From: Singulisphaera sp. GP187
GTDB taxonomy: Bacteria; Planctomycetota; Planctomycetia; Isosphaerales; Isosphaeraceae
Reading direction: 5' to 3'
DNA: 64,000 nt
NCBI RefSeq assembly: GCF_900129635.1
Contig: NZ_FSRB01000002.1
Coordinates: 2,384,727 to 2,448,726, forward strand
Below the pieces are notes generated by a model. It worked only from the letters and a program-made list of their open reading frames with translations, did no database searches and was not told the DNA's origin. Below are positions 27,672 through 36,900 of the stretch, piece after piece. The position numbers were made by a program, and so were the translations under genes. Every line of letters starts with the position of its first letter. Position 1 is the stretch's first letter.

Positions 27672-28910
27672 ATGCTTCGAGCGTCGATTCGCACGATCGG
27701 GATGACTCTGCTATTGGTCGTCTGGGCGGTCGCGCCCCTCCATGCCGAGACCAAGACGATCGGCCGCTGCGGGGCCGGATTCCTCGAGGAAGTCAACGGC
27801 TACCGGGTGCTCCACCTCAAGGGGACTCCGTTTGAGATGGGCTATCAGCACGGAGCCCTGCTCAAGGACGATATCCGGGAAAACGTACGCTTTCTCTTCG
27901 AAGAGAAGGCGAACGAGCTGAAGCTCGAGGTGGCCGGTGTCAAACTCCTGAACCCCAAGCGAGCGATCGGCGGGATCGCGGCCACCCAGAAGAAGTTCAT
28001 CCCTGAGCGGTTCTACGAGGAACTCCGTGGAATGGCCGCCGGGGCGGACCTCGACGTCCAGGAAGTCACCGTCGCCAACTTCATCCCCGAGCTCTTTCAC
28101 TGCTCCGGGTTCGCGCTCAGCGGCTCGGCGACGAAGGACGGGACCCTCTATCACGGCCGGATCCTCGACTACGGCTGCGACTGGCGGCTTCAGGATCATG
28201 CCGTACTGGTGATTGCCGAACCGGAGGGAAAGATCCCGTTCGTGAACGTCACCTATGCGGGGTTCATCGGATCGGTGACCGGTATGAACGCTCGGCAAGT
28301 TTCGATCGGCGAGATGGGAGGCCGCGGTCTCGGCCACTGGGACGGGATTCCAATGGCCTTCCTGGTCCGGATGGTGCTTGAACAGGCCGACGACCTCGAC
28401 CAGGCGATCGCCGTCTTTCGCGATAACCCTCGGACCTGTGAATATTACTACGTGATTGCCGACGGCAAGACCGGCAAGGGCGTGGGCATGGAAGCCTCCT
28501 GGAACACCTTCGGCGTCGTTCCGATGGGAGGAACTCATCCCCGACTTCCGCACGCCATCAAGGACGCCGTGCTGCTCTCGGCCGGTGACCGCTACGAAGA
28601 ACTCGCACGCCGGGTCCAATCGGGTTTCGGGACGTTCGACGCCGACTCCGCGCGGGCGTTGATGGATCGACCTGTGGCTATGAAGTCGAATCTTCATAGC
28701 GTACTCTTCGAAACCAAGTCGAGCCGTTTCTGGGTCGCCAACGCCGCCAAGGACGGCGCACCGGCCGCCTCCCAGCCCTACCACGCCTTCCAGCTCACCG
28801 ATCTGCTCACGCACGAGCCGTCCTCGCAAGCGCCGACGCTCCCGCCGCCCCCTTCAAGTGCGACCCCCGCACCCAAGACCGTGATCCAGGGCGCCTCGGC
28901 GACCCCCTGA
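27672..28910 (+). CDS. secreted C45-like (acyl-CoA:6-APA acyltransferase-type) Ntn hydrolase
   Basis: The ATG with AGGAG upstream gives a signal peptide (MLRASIRTIGMTLLLVVW, cleavage near LHAET). The 412-residue protein matches the isopenicillin acyltransferase-like fold: RVLHLKGTPFEMGYQHG near the N-terminus and the presumed autocatalytic nucleophile Cys144 in LFHCSGFALSGSATKDG, followed by LYHGRILDYG. These enzymes cleave or transfer amide-linked acyl groups. The C-terminal 35 residues are Pro/Ser/Ala-rich and look like a linker. The substrate is unknown. A hairpin separates it from guaA, so it probably has its own promoter. Confidence 0.87.
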   Translation: MLRASIRTIGMTLLLVVWAVAPLHAETKTIGRCGAGFLEEVNGYRVLHLKGTPFEMGYQHGALLKDDIRENVRFLFEEKANELKLEVAGVKLLNPKRAIGGIAATQKKFIPERFYEELRGMAAGADLDVQEVTVANFIPELFHCSGFALSGSATKDGTLYHGRILDYGCDWRLQDHAVLVIAEPEGKIPFVNVTYAGFIGSVTGMNARQVSIGEMGGRGLGHWDGIPMAFLVRMVLEQADDLDQAIAVFRDNPRTCEYYYVIADGKTGKGVGMEASWNTFGVVPMGGTHPRLPHAIKDAVLLSAGDRYEELARRVQSGFGTFDADSARALMDRPVAMKSNLHSVLFETKSSRFWVANAAKDGAPAASQPYHAFQLTDLLTHEPSSQAPTLPPPPSSATPAPKTVIQGASATP

Positions 28911-29247
28911 CTTGGCTGGGGCAGAATCATTTTTCACGCCTTCCCTAGCCCCAACGAGGCGATCGTCAATGCTCTTCGGTGGGCTCTGACGGTCGCCCGG
29001 CCTGGGCGGCCATCTCTCAAAAAAAAGAACAAGCAAAACCGTGATCGCGTACTCCGCATGGATACGTACGCGAGGGCACTGCTTTGGACTGATCATCCCA
29101 CTCGCCGCACTTGCGGAACTCTCCGCTCCCGACGTCGGTCCGCCGGAAAGCGACCGACACAACCATCGCCGCCACCTCATGGCTCACCCACTCGTTCCAC
29201 ACTTCCAATGATCCCATGCGAGTGCTCCGCGCGGACTGGCTCCGCGA

Positions 29248-29287
29248 CTACGGGTTTTGCCGTTGATTACTACGGCTAAACCCGTAG
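29248..29287. repeat. 16-bp inverted repeat, MITE-like or operator
   Basis: CTACGGGTTTTGCCGT (29248-29263) and ACGGCTAAACCCGTAG (29272-29287) are reverse complements with one mismatch, around an 8-base centre. It lies about 55 bases before the repressor start. It has the size and symmetry of a small dispersed palindrome; an operator role is possible because of its location. Confidence 0.65.
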
Positions 29288-29306
29288 ACTGCTTCGTGTC
29301 ACCTGA

Positions 29307-29316
29307 GAACATGTTC
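29307..29316. promoter_or_regulatory. candidate operator palindrome before the BlaI-like gene
   Basis: GAACATGTTC is a perfect 10-bp palindrome 24 bases before the ATG. BlaI/MecI repressors bind ACA/TGT-type dyads near their own promoter; the ACATGT core resembles this but lacks the usual central spacer, so the call is weak. Confidence 0.3.
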
Positions 29317-29339
29317 CGAAGCCGGGAGTCATCGCCCTT

Positions 29340-29798
29340 ATGGCACGTCCACGCGCCGAACAGCCGACCCCCGCCGAGCTGGAGATCCTCAAGACGCTTT
29401 GGGAACGCAACGCTCCAGCGACGGTGCGGGACATCCTGGAGGTTGTGAACCAGCAGTCCGAGTCGCCCCGGGCCTATACCTCGGTCATGAGCCTCATGAA
29501 TGTCATGACGGAGAAGGGCCTACTACGACGTTCGCCTCAGGGGCGTGCGTTTCTTTACGAACCGGTGTTGCCGCGTGAGCAGACGCTCCGGTCTCTGCTG
29601 AGTGAAACGCTCGAGCGGGCCTACAGTGGTTCGGCCAGTCTGCTCGTCGCCCACCTGCTCGACCAGTCCACGCCGTCGGCCGATGAGCTCGACCAGATTC
29701 GGTCGCTCCTCGACGGGTACGAGGACCGCCGCGCCAGTGAAACCAAGGAAGGAGGTGATCCATGCAAACGCTCGCGACCGAAGCGCTCCAGGGGTTGA
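29340..29798 (+). CDS. BlaI/MecI/CopY-family transcriptional repressor
   Basis: A 152-residue winged-helix repressor. The N-terminal half carries TPAELEILKTLWERNAPATV, the recognition region SPRAYTSVMSLMNVMTEKGL and the wing LRRSPQGRAFLYEPVL, followed by the dimerisation helices. In the family it is inactivated by proteolysis triggered by a BlaR1-type sensor. Here the next gene, an M56 protease, starts 37 bases before this gene ends, with a near-perfect ribosome binding site inside this coding sequence. That overlap supports a functional repressor/protease pair. The last 20 residues are rich in basic residues because of the overlapping frame. Confidence 0.93.
   Translation: MARPRAEQPTPAELEILKTLWERNAPATVRDILEVVNQQSESPRAYTSVMSLMNVMTEKGLLRRSPQGRAFLYEPVLPREQTLRSLLSETLERAYSGSASLLVAHLLDQSTPSADELDQIRSLLDGYEDRRASETKEGGDPCKRSRPKRSRG
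29749..29759 (+). promoter_or_regulatory. near-perfect Shine-Dalgarno for the M56 protease
   Basis: AAGGAGGTGAT lies two bases before the ATG at 29762, with the GGAGG core about six bases from it. It is fully inside the 3' end of the repressor gene, so the protease can be translated efficiently from the same message. Confidence 0.8.
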
Positions 29799-31645
29799 TC
29801 GGGGGCTTGGTCTGGCTCGGGCTGCTTCACAGCATCTGGCTCGGACTTGTTATGGCCGCTCTCGTTTCATGGGGCTTCCAGACTCAGTGGGTGAGATCGC
29901 ACCGATCGCGTCACGCGGCTCTGCTCTTGGCCCTCGGCGTGGTCGCGTTCAGCCCCCTTGTTCTCACGGCCGTCCAATACCTCACGGCCGTGCGTCACTC
30001 CACAGGCGACTCCGTGAGTGCGGCGACGACTGCCGTGATCGTGCCAGGAGATTCGACGGGCCGACTGCGGGGTGCTCCCCCGCTTGGCAAGGCTCCGAAC
30101 TCCGGAGGAATTTCGCATGCGATCCGGTTGCTTCAGGTCCTGGACCTGACACGTGATCGCGTGGTCGTCGTTGCACGCGTGATTCGGCCCTATGCCCTTA
30201 TGGCTTGGGCATTGGTCGTGCTTGGGCTGTCGACGGTGCTGGCTCTCGGCATAAAAGGATTGCATCAACTCTGTCGGGATGCAGCGCCTGCGCCTCGGTC
30301 GGTGGACGAGCGGGTCCAACGGCTTGGTCGACTCTTGCGACTCAGGATCATCCCGGCGATCCGAGTCCACCTGACCCTGGACGAACCCTGCCTCTGCGGT
30401 TTGTTCCGCCCCGTCATCTTGCTGCCGGAACGCTGGCTCGCCACTGCCGGAACCGATTCGCTCGAGGCCGTTCTCGCTCATGAATTGGCCCACGCACGGC
30501 GGTCCGACCACCTCGTAAACTTGGCGCAACGGATCCTGGAATCCCTGCTCTTTTTTCACCCCGGGGTCCATTGGCTGTCGCGGTCCCTCCGCTACCAGCG
30601 TGAACTCTGCGCCGACGCTCTCGCGGTGCGTCTCACTGGCGATCCGATGGCGCTGGCCAGGGCCCTGGAGTCCGTGGCACGCCTCCGTGTCGGTCCCCCG
30701 CTGCCACGCCGAATCGGTGCGGCGTTCGGGGGTGAGAGTTCGTCACTTCTTCCCCGCATTCAGGAGCTCATTGGCATGACGCCCATTCGTTCCCGCCCTC
30801 AGGCTTGGCCCATCGTCGCCTTGGTTTCGGCCGTCGCCGTGGCCCTCGTGGCCGCCTCCATCGGATTCGCCGAGGAGCAGCCTTCGCCGTCCCGCCCACC
30901 CTCAGGGCCTTCCTTGGAGGTGAAGCAGGACACCCGTTTGCGTGAGGACACGACTCTGGTGCCACTCCCGGTCCCTGCCTCTCCGCCGATGAATGAGGCC
31001 GTTCGCGAGATCTCCTACGAGGTGCGGTTTGTCGAGCGTGAACCCGACGCTTGGCGTCTGCAACTCCAGGGACAGCTCACGGCGCTCGACCCGCAGACGG
31101 GCATGAACGGTTGGCTCATTGACCAGTCGGCCCTCCTCGTTTTCATCGAACAGATGCGCGATGAGGCCAACTCGAACCTTGTCCAGGCACCAAAGGTCAC
31201 GGCTTTCGAAAACGCTCATGCATTCGTTATCAACAGACCCGGAAATCTCCAAAACGCCTCCGGCCAGATGAAGCGGATCGCGAAAGTACGTGAAGGCGAA
31301 CGGAAAAAGGATGCTGGGGTCCAGGTCAATGTCAGTGGGATGCACTTACTCAAGGCGACGCGTCTCACGGTCCTGGTCAGTGAGCCGACACTCATCACAG
31401 GCCAGACTGGACCTTCGAGCGACCCGGGAGCGGTCTTTTACTCGTACTCGACGGGGAAGTGTGACGTTCCTGAGGGATCCAGCCTGGTCCTCAGCCTGGG
31501 GAGTCATGTGCGTGGGGTCGGCCCTCAATCCGCGTTGAGCGAACGGTTGATTCTCATCACACCCAGGCAAATTGTGCGGAACAACACGGATGATTCACGA
31601 TCGACTCGCCCGCCGCTGCCACTTGGTCGGCCTCCAGGCCGGTGA
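29762..31645 (+). CDS. M56 (BlaR1-like) membrane metalloprotease with secretin-like C-terminal domain
   Basis: A 627-residue protein with N-terminal membrane helices (about residues 12-35, 50-72, 143-164), a cytoplasmic M56 domain with the zinc site HELAH (His240, Glu241, His244) and ELCADALAV, and a further membrane helix near residue 360. The remaining 260 residues are unlike the penicillin-binding sensor of BlaR1. They carry ISYEVRFVERE, NLVQAPKVTAFENAHAFVIN and end SERLILITPRQIV, which resembles the secretin/type II-III secretion fold. The sensed ligand is therefore probably not a beta-lactam. Co-transcribed with the BlaI-like gene by overlap. Confidence 0.88.
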   Translation: MQTLATEALQGLIGGLVWLGLLHSIWLGLVMAALVSWGFQTQWVRSHRSRHAALLLALGVVAFSPLVLTAVQYLTAVRHSTGDSVSAATTAVIVPGDSTGRLRGAPPLGKAPNSGGISHAIRLLQVLDLTRDRVVVVARVIRPYALMAWALVVLGLSTVLALGIKGLHQLCRDAAPAPRSVDERVQRLGRLLRLRIIPAIRVHLTLDEPCLCGLFRPVILLPERWLATAGTDSLEAVLAHELAHARRSDHLVNLAQRILESLLFFHPGVHWLSRSLRYQRELCADALAVRLTGDPMALARALESVARLRVGPPLPRRIGAAFGGESSSLLPRIQELIGMTPIRSRPQAWPIVALVSAVAVALVAASIGFAEEQPSPSRPPSGPSLEVKQDTRLREDTTLVPLPVPASPPMNEAVREISYEVRFVEREPDAWRLQLQGQLTALDPQTGMNGWLIDQSALLVFIEQMRDEANSNLVQAPKVTAFENAHAFVINRPGNLQNASGQMKRIAKVREGERKKDAGVQVNVSGMHLLKATRLTVLVSEPTLITGQTGPSSDPGAVFYSYSTGKCDVPEGSSLVLSLGSHVRGVGPQSALSERLILITPRQIVRNNTDDSRSTRPPLPLGRPPGR

Positions 31646-31678
31646 GGCATGGATTGGCGGTCGCCATCTCCACATGCC
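31646..31678. terminator. nested hairpin between convergent M56 and ABC1 genes
   Basis: GGCATG (31646) pairs with CATGCC (31673), enclosing TGGCG/CGCCA (31655-31666). It fills the 44-base gap between the two stops. Short stems and no T-tract, so only a modest candidate. Confidence 0.35.
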
Positions 31679-31689
31679 GATGTTGCCTG

Positions 31690-33366
31690 TTACGATCGCG
31701 ACATCGACCAAAGGAGCCAGAGGCCCAGCACGAGTCCGATGGAGAGACCGCCGTAGGCGAGCGATGCTGACCCGACGTGGAGGATCATCGCTGAGCCAAC
31801 CAACAGACCCGCGAGCACGATGCCCACGGTGAGGAAATGGCTCGCCCGGGTCAGTTGCCTCACCAGGTTCTCAAAGTGCTGGAGATCGAAGTGGACTGTC
31901 AGCTTCCCTCGTTTGATCGACTCGAGGGATTGGCCAAGGACGTCCGGCAGGAGCGTGGCGATCCGCTGGACGTCCTCAGCCGTCCGAATGCTGGTCCCGA
32001 GCATTCGCCACGGCCCGAATCGCTTCAACGAAAGATCCCGGATGAACGGATAGAGCTCGCCGGCGATGTCGAAGTGCGGGTCGAGGGCACGTCCGACTCC
32101 TTCAATCGTAACCAAGGAGCGAATCAGGAGCACCAATTCGGGAGGGATGTGCAGGTCGTGCGTCCTGATGAACACAATGAGCTCGCGGAGCAATACCCCC
32201 AGGTCAATCGTGTCGAGCGACATGTCGGAGTAGGAGGCAACGAGCTCGGCGACGTCACGCCTCAACGCACGCGAATCGACTTGCTCTCCACGGATCTCCA
32301 GCGCATTCAAGGCCCGAATCACACGGTCGGTGTCCTGGGAAAGTAACCCGCTGAGCAGGTCGGCGATGCGTTCCCGGGTGCGCGAATCAAGCTGTCCGAA
32401 CATGCCGTAATCGAGGGGCGCAATCACGCCACCGGGCAAGACACGGAGATTGCCAGGGTGGGGATCGGCATGAAAAAATCCATACTCAAAGATCTGGGTG
32501 AGCAGGATCCGGGCTCCACGGACGGCCGCCACCGCGGGGTCGACACCGATTCGCCGCAACCCCTCCCGGTCGTTGACGCCGACGCCGCCGATGAACTCCA
32601 TGGCCAGGACCCGGGGCGTTGAGAATTCGGCGACGATGTAGGGGATATGGGCGGTCTTGTTCTTGGCAAATTGGCGTCGGCACCGTTCCATGGTGCGCCG
32701 TTCGATGGTGAAATCCATTTCGCGTTTCAAGGTCCGTTCGAACTCCCGGACCAAGGCGACCGGAGCATACGGCGTCAGAAAAGCGAGTCGGCCCTCCGCC
32801 AGTTGAGCCAGGTTCTTGAGGATGTCGAGATCGGCATGGACCACCTTCTCGATCCCTGGCCTACGGATCTTGAGCGCGACGAGGCGGCCGTCGTGCAGGG
32901 TCGCGCGATGGACCTGGGAGATTGACGCGGAGGCAATCGGCACCGGATCGATCCGGGCGAAAACTTCGGCGGGAGGCCGGCCAAATTCCTCCTTGAGGAT
33001 CGCCTCGGCCTCATCGGAGGGAAAGGGGCGAACCTCATCGCGAAGTGCAGCGAGCTCGGTCGTATAAGCTTCGGGGAGGAGGTCGTGCCGTGTACTGAGG
33101 ACTTGGCCGAGTTTCACGAAGGTCGGACCAAGGTCCTCGCAGACCATCCGCAAGCGCCGAGCGCGGTCCTGGGGAGGAACATCATCGCCCAGTGCCACCC
33201 GCTCGATTGGGCGAACGATTCCTTCAAGATGGAGAGCCGCGACCACGTCTTGATAGCCGTAGCGCATCAGGGACGCCAAGATCTGGCGGTAGCGAGGCAG
33301 GTCGCGAAGATGACTGACGGTTTCGCGGATCAAGTTCAACGGGTTCCTGAAGTCGGGACGCTGCAA
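31690..33366 (-). CDS. ABC1/UbiB-family atypical kinase
   Basis: A 558-residue member of the AarF/UbiB/COQ8 family. The family-specific KxGQ motif is in TFVKLGQVLSTRHDLLP; ATP-binding VALKIRRPG, the catalytic loop FFHADPHPGN and the metal-binding LDYGMFGQL follow. Two C-terminal membrane helices (about residues 505-525 and 533-553) anchor it. UbiB-type proteins support quinone or lipid metabolism, possibly by ATPase activity. No ubi or men genes are nearby. The N-terminal start is a TTG with a weak ribosome binding site; the exact start is uncertain. Confidence 0.9.
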   Translation of the reverse strand: MQRPDFRNPLNLIRETVSHLRDLPRYRQILASLMRYGYQDVVAALHLEGIVRPIERVALGDDVPPQDRARRLRMVCEDLGPTFVKLGQVLSTRHDLLPEAYTTELAALRDEVRPFPSDEAEAILKEEFGRPPAEVFARIDPVPIASASISQVHRATLHDGRLVALKIRRPGIEKVVHADLDILKNLAQLAEGRLAFLTPYAPVALVREFERTLKREMDFTIERRTMERCRRQFAKNKTAHIPYIVAEFSTPRVLAMEFIGGVGVNDREGLRRIGVDPAVAAVRGARILLTQIFEYGFFHADPHPGNLRVLPGGVIAPLDYGMFGQLDSRTRERIADLLSGLLSQDTDRVIRALNALEIRGEQVDSRALRRDVAELVASYSDMSLDTIDLGVLLRELIVFIRTHDLHIPPELVLLIRSLVTIEGVGRALDPHFDIAGELYPFIRDLSLKRFGPWRMLGTSIRTAEDVQRIATLLPDVLGQSLESIKRGKLTVHFDLQHFENLVRQLTRASHFLTVGIVLAGLLVGSAMILHVGSASLAYGGLSIGLVLGLWLLWSMSRS

Positions 33367-33540
33367 GACACCAACATTAATGTTCCCTTTGGCGGCTCCA
33401 GCTTACCCCGTCTTTCACCCTCGCTACAACCGCGCCGACAGGAAGGAGTCGACGTGTCGGCCTTGCCATGCGAAGTGATTTTCGATACATTTGAGCCCGT
33501 AATACGCGGTGCAGCAAGGTGTTGGGAACGGGAACCCACT

Positions 33541-33867
33541 ATGCCCATTCAGGATCAGGCGGGGGTCCGCCCCCTCGATTCGTCGGACGAGCTCGATGAG
33601 GCTCGCCTTGAAGCGATCGGCTTCATTTTCCATGGCTCCATTCCATTGGAGGATGCGAAGAAGAAGGCGATCAAGGCAGGTACGAATCTCCTGCACTTCG
33701 CCCGTTGTGCCAAGCTCGACAAAGTTGGCGACGAAGAAGTCGCGATTTGGTATCGGTCGATCAGCATCGCCAAGGTCCACCTCGACGAGACGATCGGTCA
33801 GAATCGCTGGAAGTGGTGCAAAATCTGCGAGCGAGAGATCACGCAAAAGATTCTCAACGAGCGTTGA
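33541..33867 (+). CDS. small hypothetical protein
   Basis: A 108-residue soluble protein, mildly charged, with three cysteines near the end (CAKLDK, WCKICERE). No signal peptide and no recognised family. GGGAAC precedes the ATG at a plausible distance. A 167-residue frame on the opposite strand covers the same DNA, but its composition is less protein-like. It is flanked by two convergent or divergent minus-strand genes, so it would have its own promoter. Confidence 0.5.
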   Translation: MPIQDQAGVRPLDSSDELDEARLEAIGFIFHGSIPLEDAKKKAIKAGTNLLHFARCAKLDKVGDEEVAIWYRSISIAKVHLDETIGQNRWKWCKICEREITQKILNER

Positions 33868-33936
33868 GCTCGGTTCGGCCAGGCTGAGCGATGGGGCGAC
33901 GGTCTCTGGAGAACAGCACGTCGCCACCCGTCCCCT

Positions 33937-36900
33937 TCAGCGATGGTTCTTCTGACTCTGCTTCCACTGGAGCAGTGAGCGCAACCGCTGCCTCAATCCG
34001 GCGGGACCGTGGTTTGCCTCGGCCGACGGAGGGGCGAGTTGCGAGCGAGTGCCGGCCCCCTTCGGAGCCGCCGGTGAAATCCGTCGGTGCTGGGCCCTGA
34101 ACTGGGCGAGGCGGATCCAACGGTGTCCGTGCATTCTCTGGAGCGCGGCCGGAGTCCCAGCCGGCGGCACGTTCGGGGTTGTCGCAACGACGACGTTGGA
34201 TTGATCAGGTTTCGCTTGCGACGGGACCGAAGGCTGTGTCGCGACGGGCGCCGGGATTTCGTTGGCCGTTGGTTCACGGTCGACGGAAACCCAACGCGGC
34301 ACGATCGTGGTGATTGAGTCGGGGCCCACGTTCCCGGCCAGGTCGATCGCATGCACCTGGACGGTCCGAGGTCCCTTGAGCAAGTCCGCGGTCGAGAATT
34401 GCGTGGCGCTACCCAGGAAGAGATAGGTTCCTGAGCCACCCAGTCGATACTCGTGCAGGTCATCCGGCCCGGACGCATCGAATTGCACGCGGCCATCCTG
34501 GAACGCGATCAGGTTGGTCACGGCCCCGGGCGCGATCGAGTCGTAAATCATGACGACAAAGGCTGTCGGCCCGCGGTTGCCGCTGGAGTCGAACGCGCGG
34601 ACGTAAACCGTATTCGATCCCTGGCCGATCCCGTTGGGAACGAACGACGCAGGCGACGGTACGGCTTGGAACGAATCCGGGGTACCGCTCAAAGAATATT
34701 CATAGCCGACTGCGCCTGCCACGGTGTCGAACCGGAGGTGACTGTCATTGGTGATGCCATCCGTTGCACTCACACCGGTATCGTGGACGAGCCCGAGGCC
34801 GGTCGGAGCAGTGAGCGTAATCGTTGGGAGCAGAGCCACCGATTGATTGGTGACGCGCTGGCCGTTGAGTGTGGCCGCGTAAGCCATCCAGGTGACGGTC
34901 GAACGCAGGCTTGCCGGCCCCTTGAAGGTATTCCCGCTGGCCGTGACCACGAGCCCGGATGGGTCGGTCGATTGCGAGTTTCCGCCCTCGAAGGTCGTGG
35001 GCAGACCGAGGTTCGCCTGGGCCCGGGCCGCCAAGAACGCATCGCTCCACACAATCGCATTGTCAATAAACGCGAGTGACATGTACGTTCGATCCGCGGT
35101 TCGCTTCGTATAAGGACCCTCCTCGACTTCAAAGACGGCGGCGCTCCGATTGTCCTCGAAAGTGTTCCCCTGGACGGTTGCGCCGAGGAACGGCGCGCGA
35201 CTCCATCCCCACCGCACCGGCGATTCGGACGCGGTGGCCGCGATCCGCAACCCGTGGTTGCCGCCAAGAAAGTGGTTGTCGAGGACCTTGGTCCCGAAGT
35301 GATTGCCCGCCAAGATCATATCCTCGGCGATCGAGCTGCCGCGCGCGTCGACCGTATTGGCTTGGTAAGTCTCCAGAATGAATCCCGTCGAGATCGAGAT
35401 CAGGCTGTTCCCCGGCGACATCGGAGCGTTGAGCAAATAGCTCGTGGGGCTGAGGGCCTGGGCGATCAACCGCCACTGACCGGCTTCAGGGCCCGAGAGA
35501 ATCGAGATGACATCCCCGGTCGTCGCCCCTGATCCTTGGAGATAGGGGATTTGCACGACCCGACCATCGGTTGAGACGGACGAGACAACCCCTTCGTAAT
35601 GGAGTTTGTAGGACTCGGTCAGGATGATCTCGGGCGCGTTCGGGTGGGCGACGGTGTCATTGTCCATCGGACCGATGCCGACGACGTTGTTGTTACGAAC
35701 CAGGTCGCGATACCCGGATCCGGTCATCACCAGAAATCGCCAGGTTTTCCCCGACGCACCGACGGGCTGGGCCGTGTTGTTCGCGATGAGCACGTCGTGA
35801 CTATAATGGAGGACAAACACCCCATCCGCGGACGTGTTGGGAACGGTGCCCTGATAGTTGTTCCCCGTCACGAGCCAGGGCCCACCGGTGAGCTCCGTCA
35901 ATCCTCCCTTAAGGACATTGTCGGCGATCACACCACTCTGGGCCCGAGTCATCCAGACCAGGTTGATCGCACCTTCCCAGGGGGTCGCGGCCGGAGGCGA
36001 CATCAAGTCGAGGTGAGTCAAACGGAGATTGACCAGTGGGGTCCTCGGATTGGGCGTGCCGATGACGGATGCCAGCGTGTCGGTTCCGGTAAGCCAACGG
36101 ATCGGTCCCGCGAACCGGACCGAGAAACCATCCAAGGTCGTATTTCCGCACCCGATGTTGATCGCGGTCGTCCAGACCGGGTCGCTCGCCGCTTGCGCAA
36201 ACAGGATCGTCGCGCCCGGCGCGGCCGTAATGATGATCGGGCGGTTGAGCACCAACGGTTGGTTGACCTGATAGATGCCGGCACTGAGATAGATGGATCC
36301 GTATTGATTGACCAGGCTGACAAGGTCGTCGCCCGGCCTGGCCACAATCGAGGTCGGCGCGGCCACGGGGGCCAGCTTTCCGAGATCGACGGCCCCCCCG
36401 GCGAACTGGACGGCGTAGATGCTGCCGTCATCGAGCACCACGCGTAGAGTCATCAAGCCACCGGTTTCGTCGCGGTTCGGCGTGAATCCGAGTTCGGCAC
36501 GCGAGGCGTCGGTCGTCGACCGTTGAAACGTGAGGCGACCGGCGAACGGATCCACCCAACCGCTCGAGCCGTTGTTGGCCTGATAGGCCCAATTACTCCG
36601 TGCTTCATTGCTGAGCGTTGCGGAAACCACCGACCTCCCCGTCGGCAACCCCGTCACGGTCACATGAACATCCCCGGGGCTGATCGGGTTCAGACCATCC
36701 TGTCCGACCCAGCTCGCGCCGATCGTCCCCCAGGTGACGACGATAGGCGCCACGGTTGGCATGCGTAACCCTGGGTCTGAAGCACCCGCAACAACCGTAA
36801 GGACTTCGGACTTGCCATCGGCATAGACGATATTGAGCGTCAGCACCTGACCGGTCATTCCCGGGATCGGGTTGAAATAAAGGTCAGCCTTGGTCAGATC

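Larger units (their letters stand above)
28911..29339. other. intergenic region upstream of the BlaI-like repressor
   Basis: These 429 bases hold a 16-bp inverted repeat (29248-29287) and a small palindrome (29307) close to the repressor start. No open frame in it looks coding. The promoter of the BlaI/M56 operon should be here. Confidence 0.5.

Noticed and set aside
33424..33927. 167-codon frame on the minus strand as an alternative to the small gene at 33541
   Set aside because: Both are plausible by length. The plus-strand frame has a more natural residue composition, so it was kept at moderate confidence and this one dropped.
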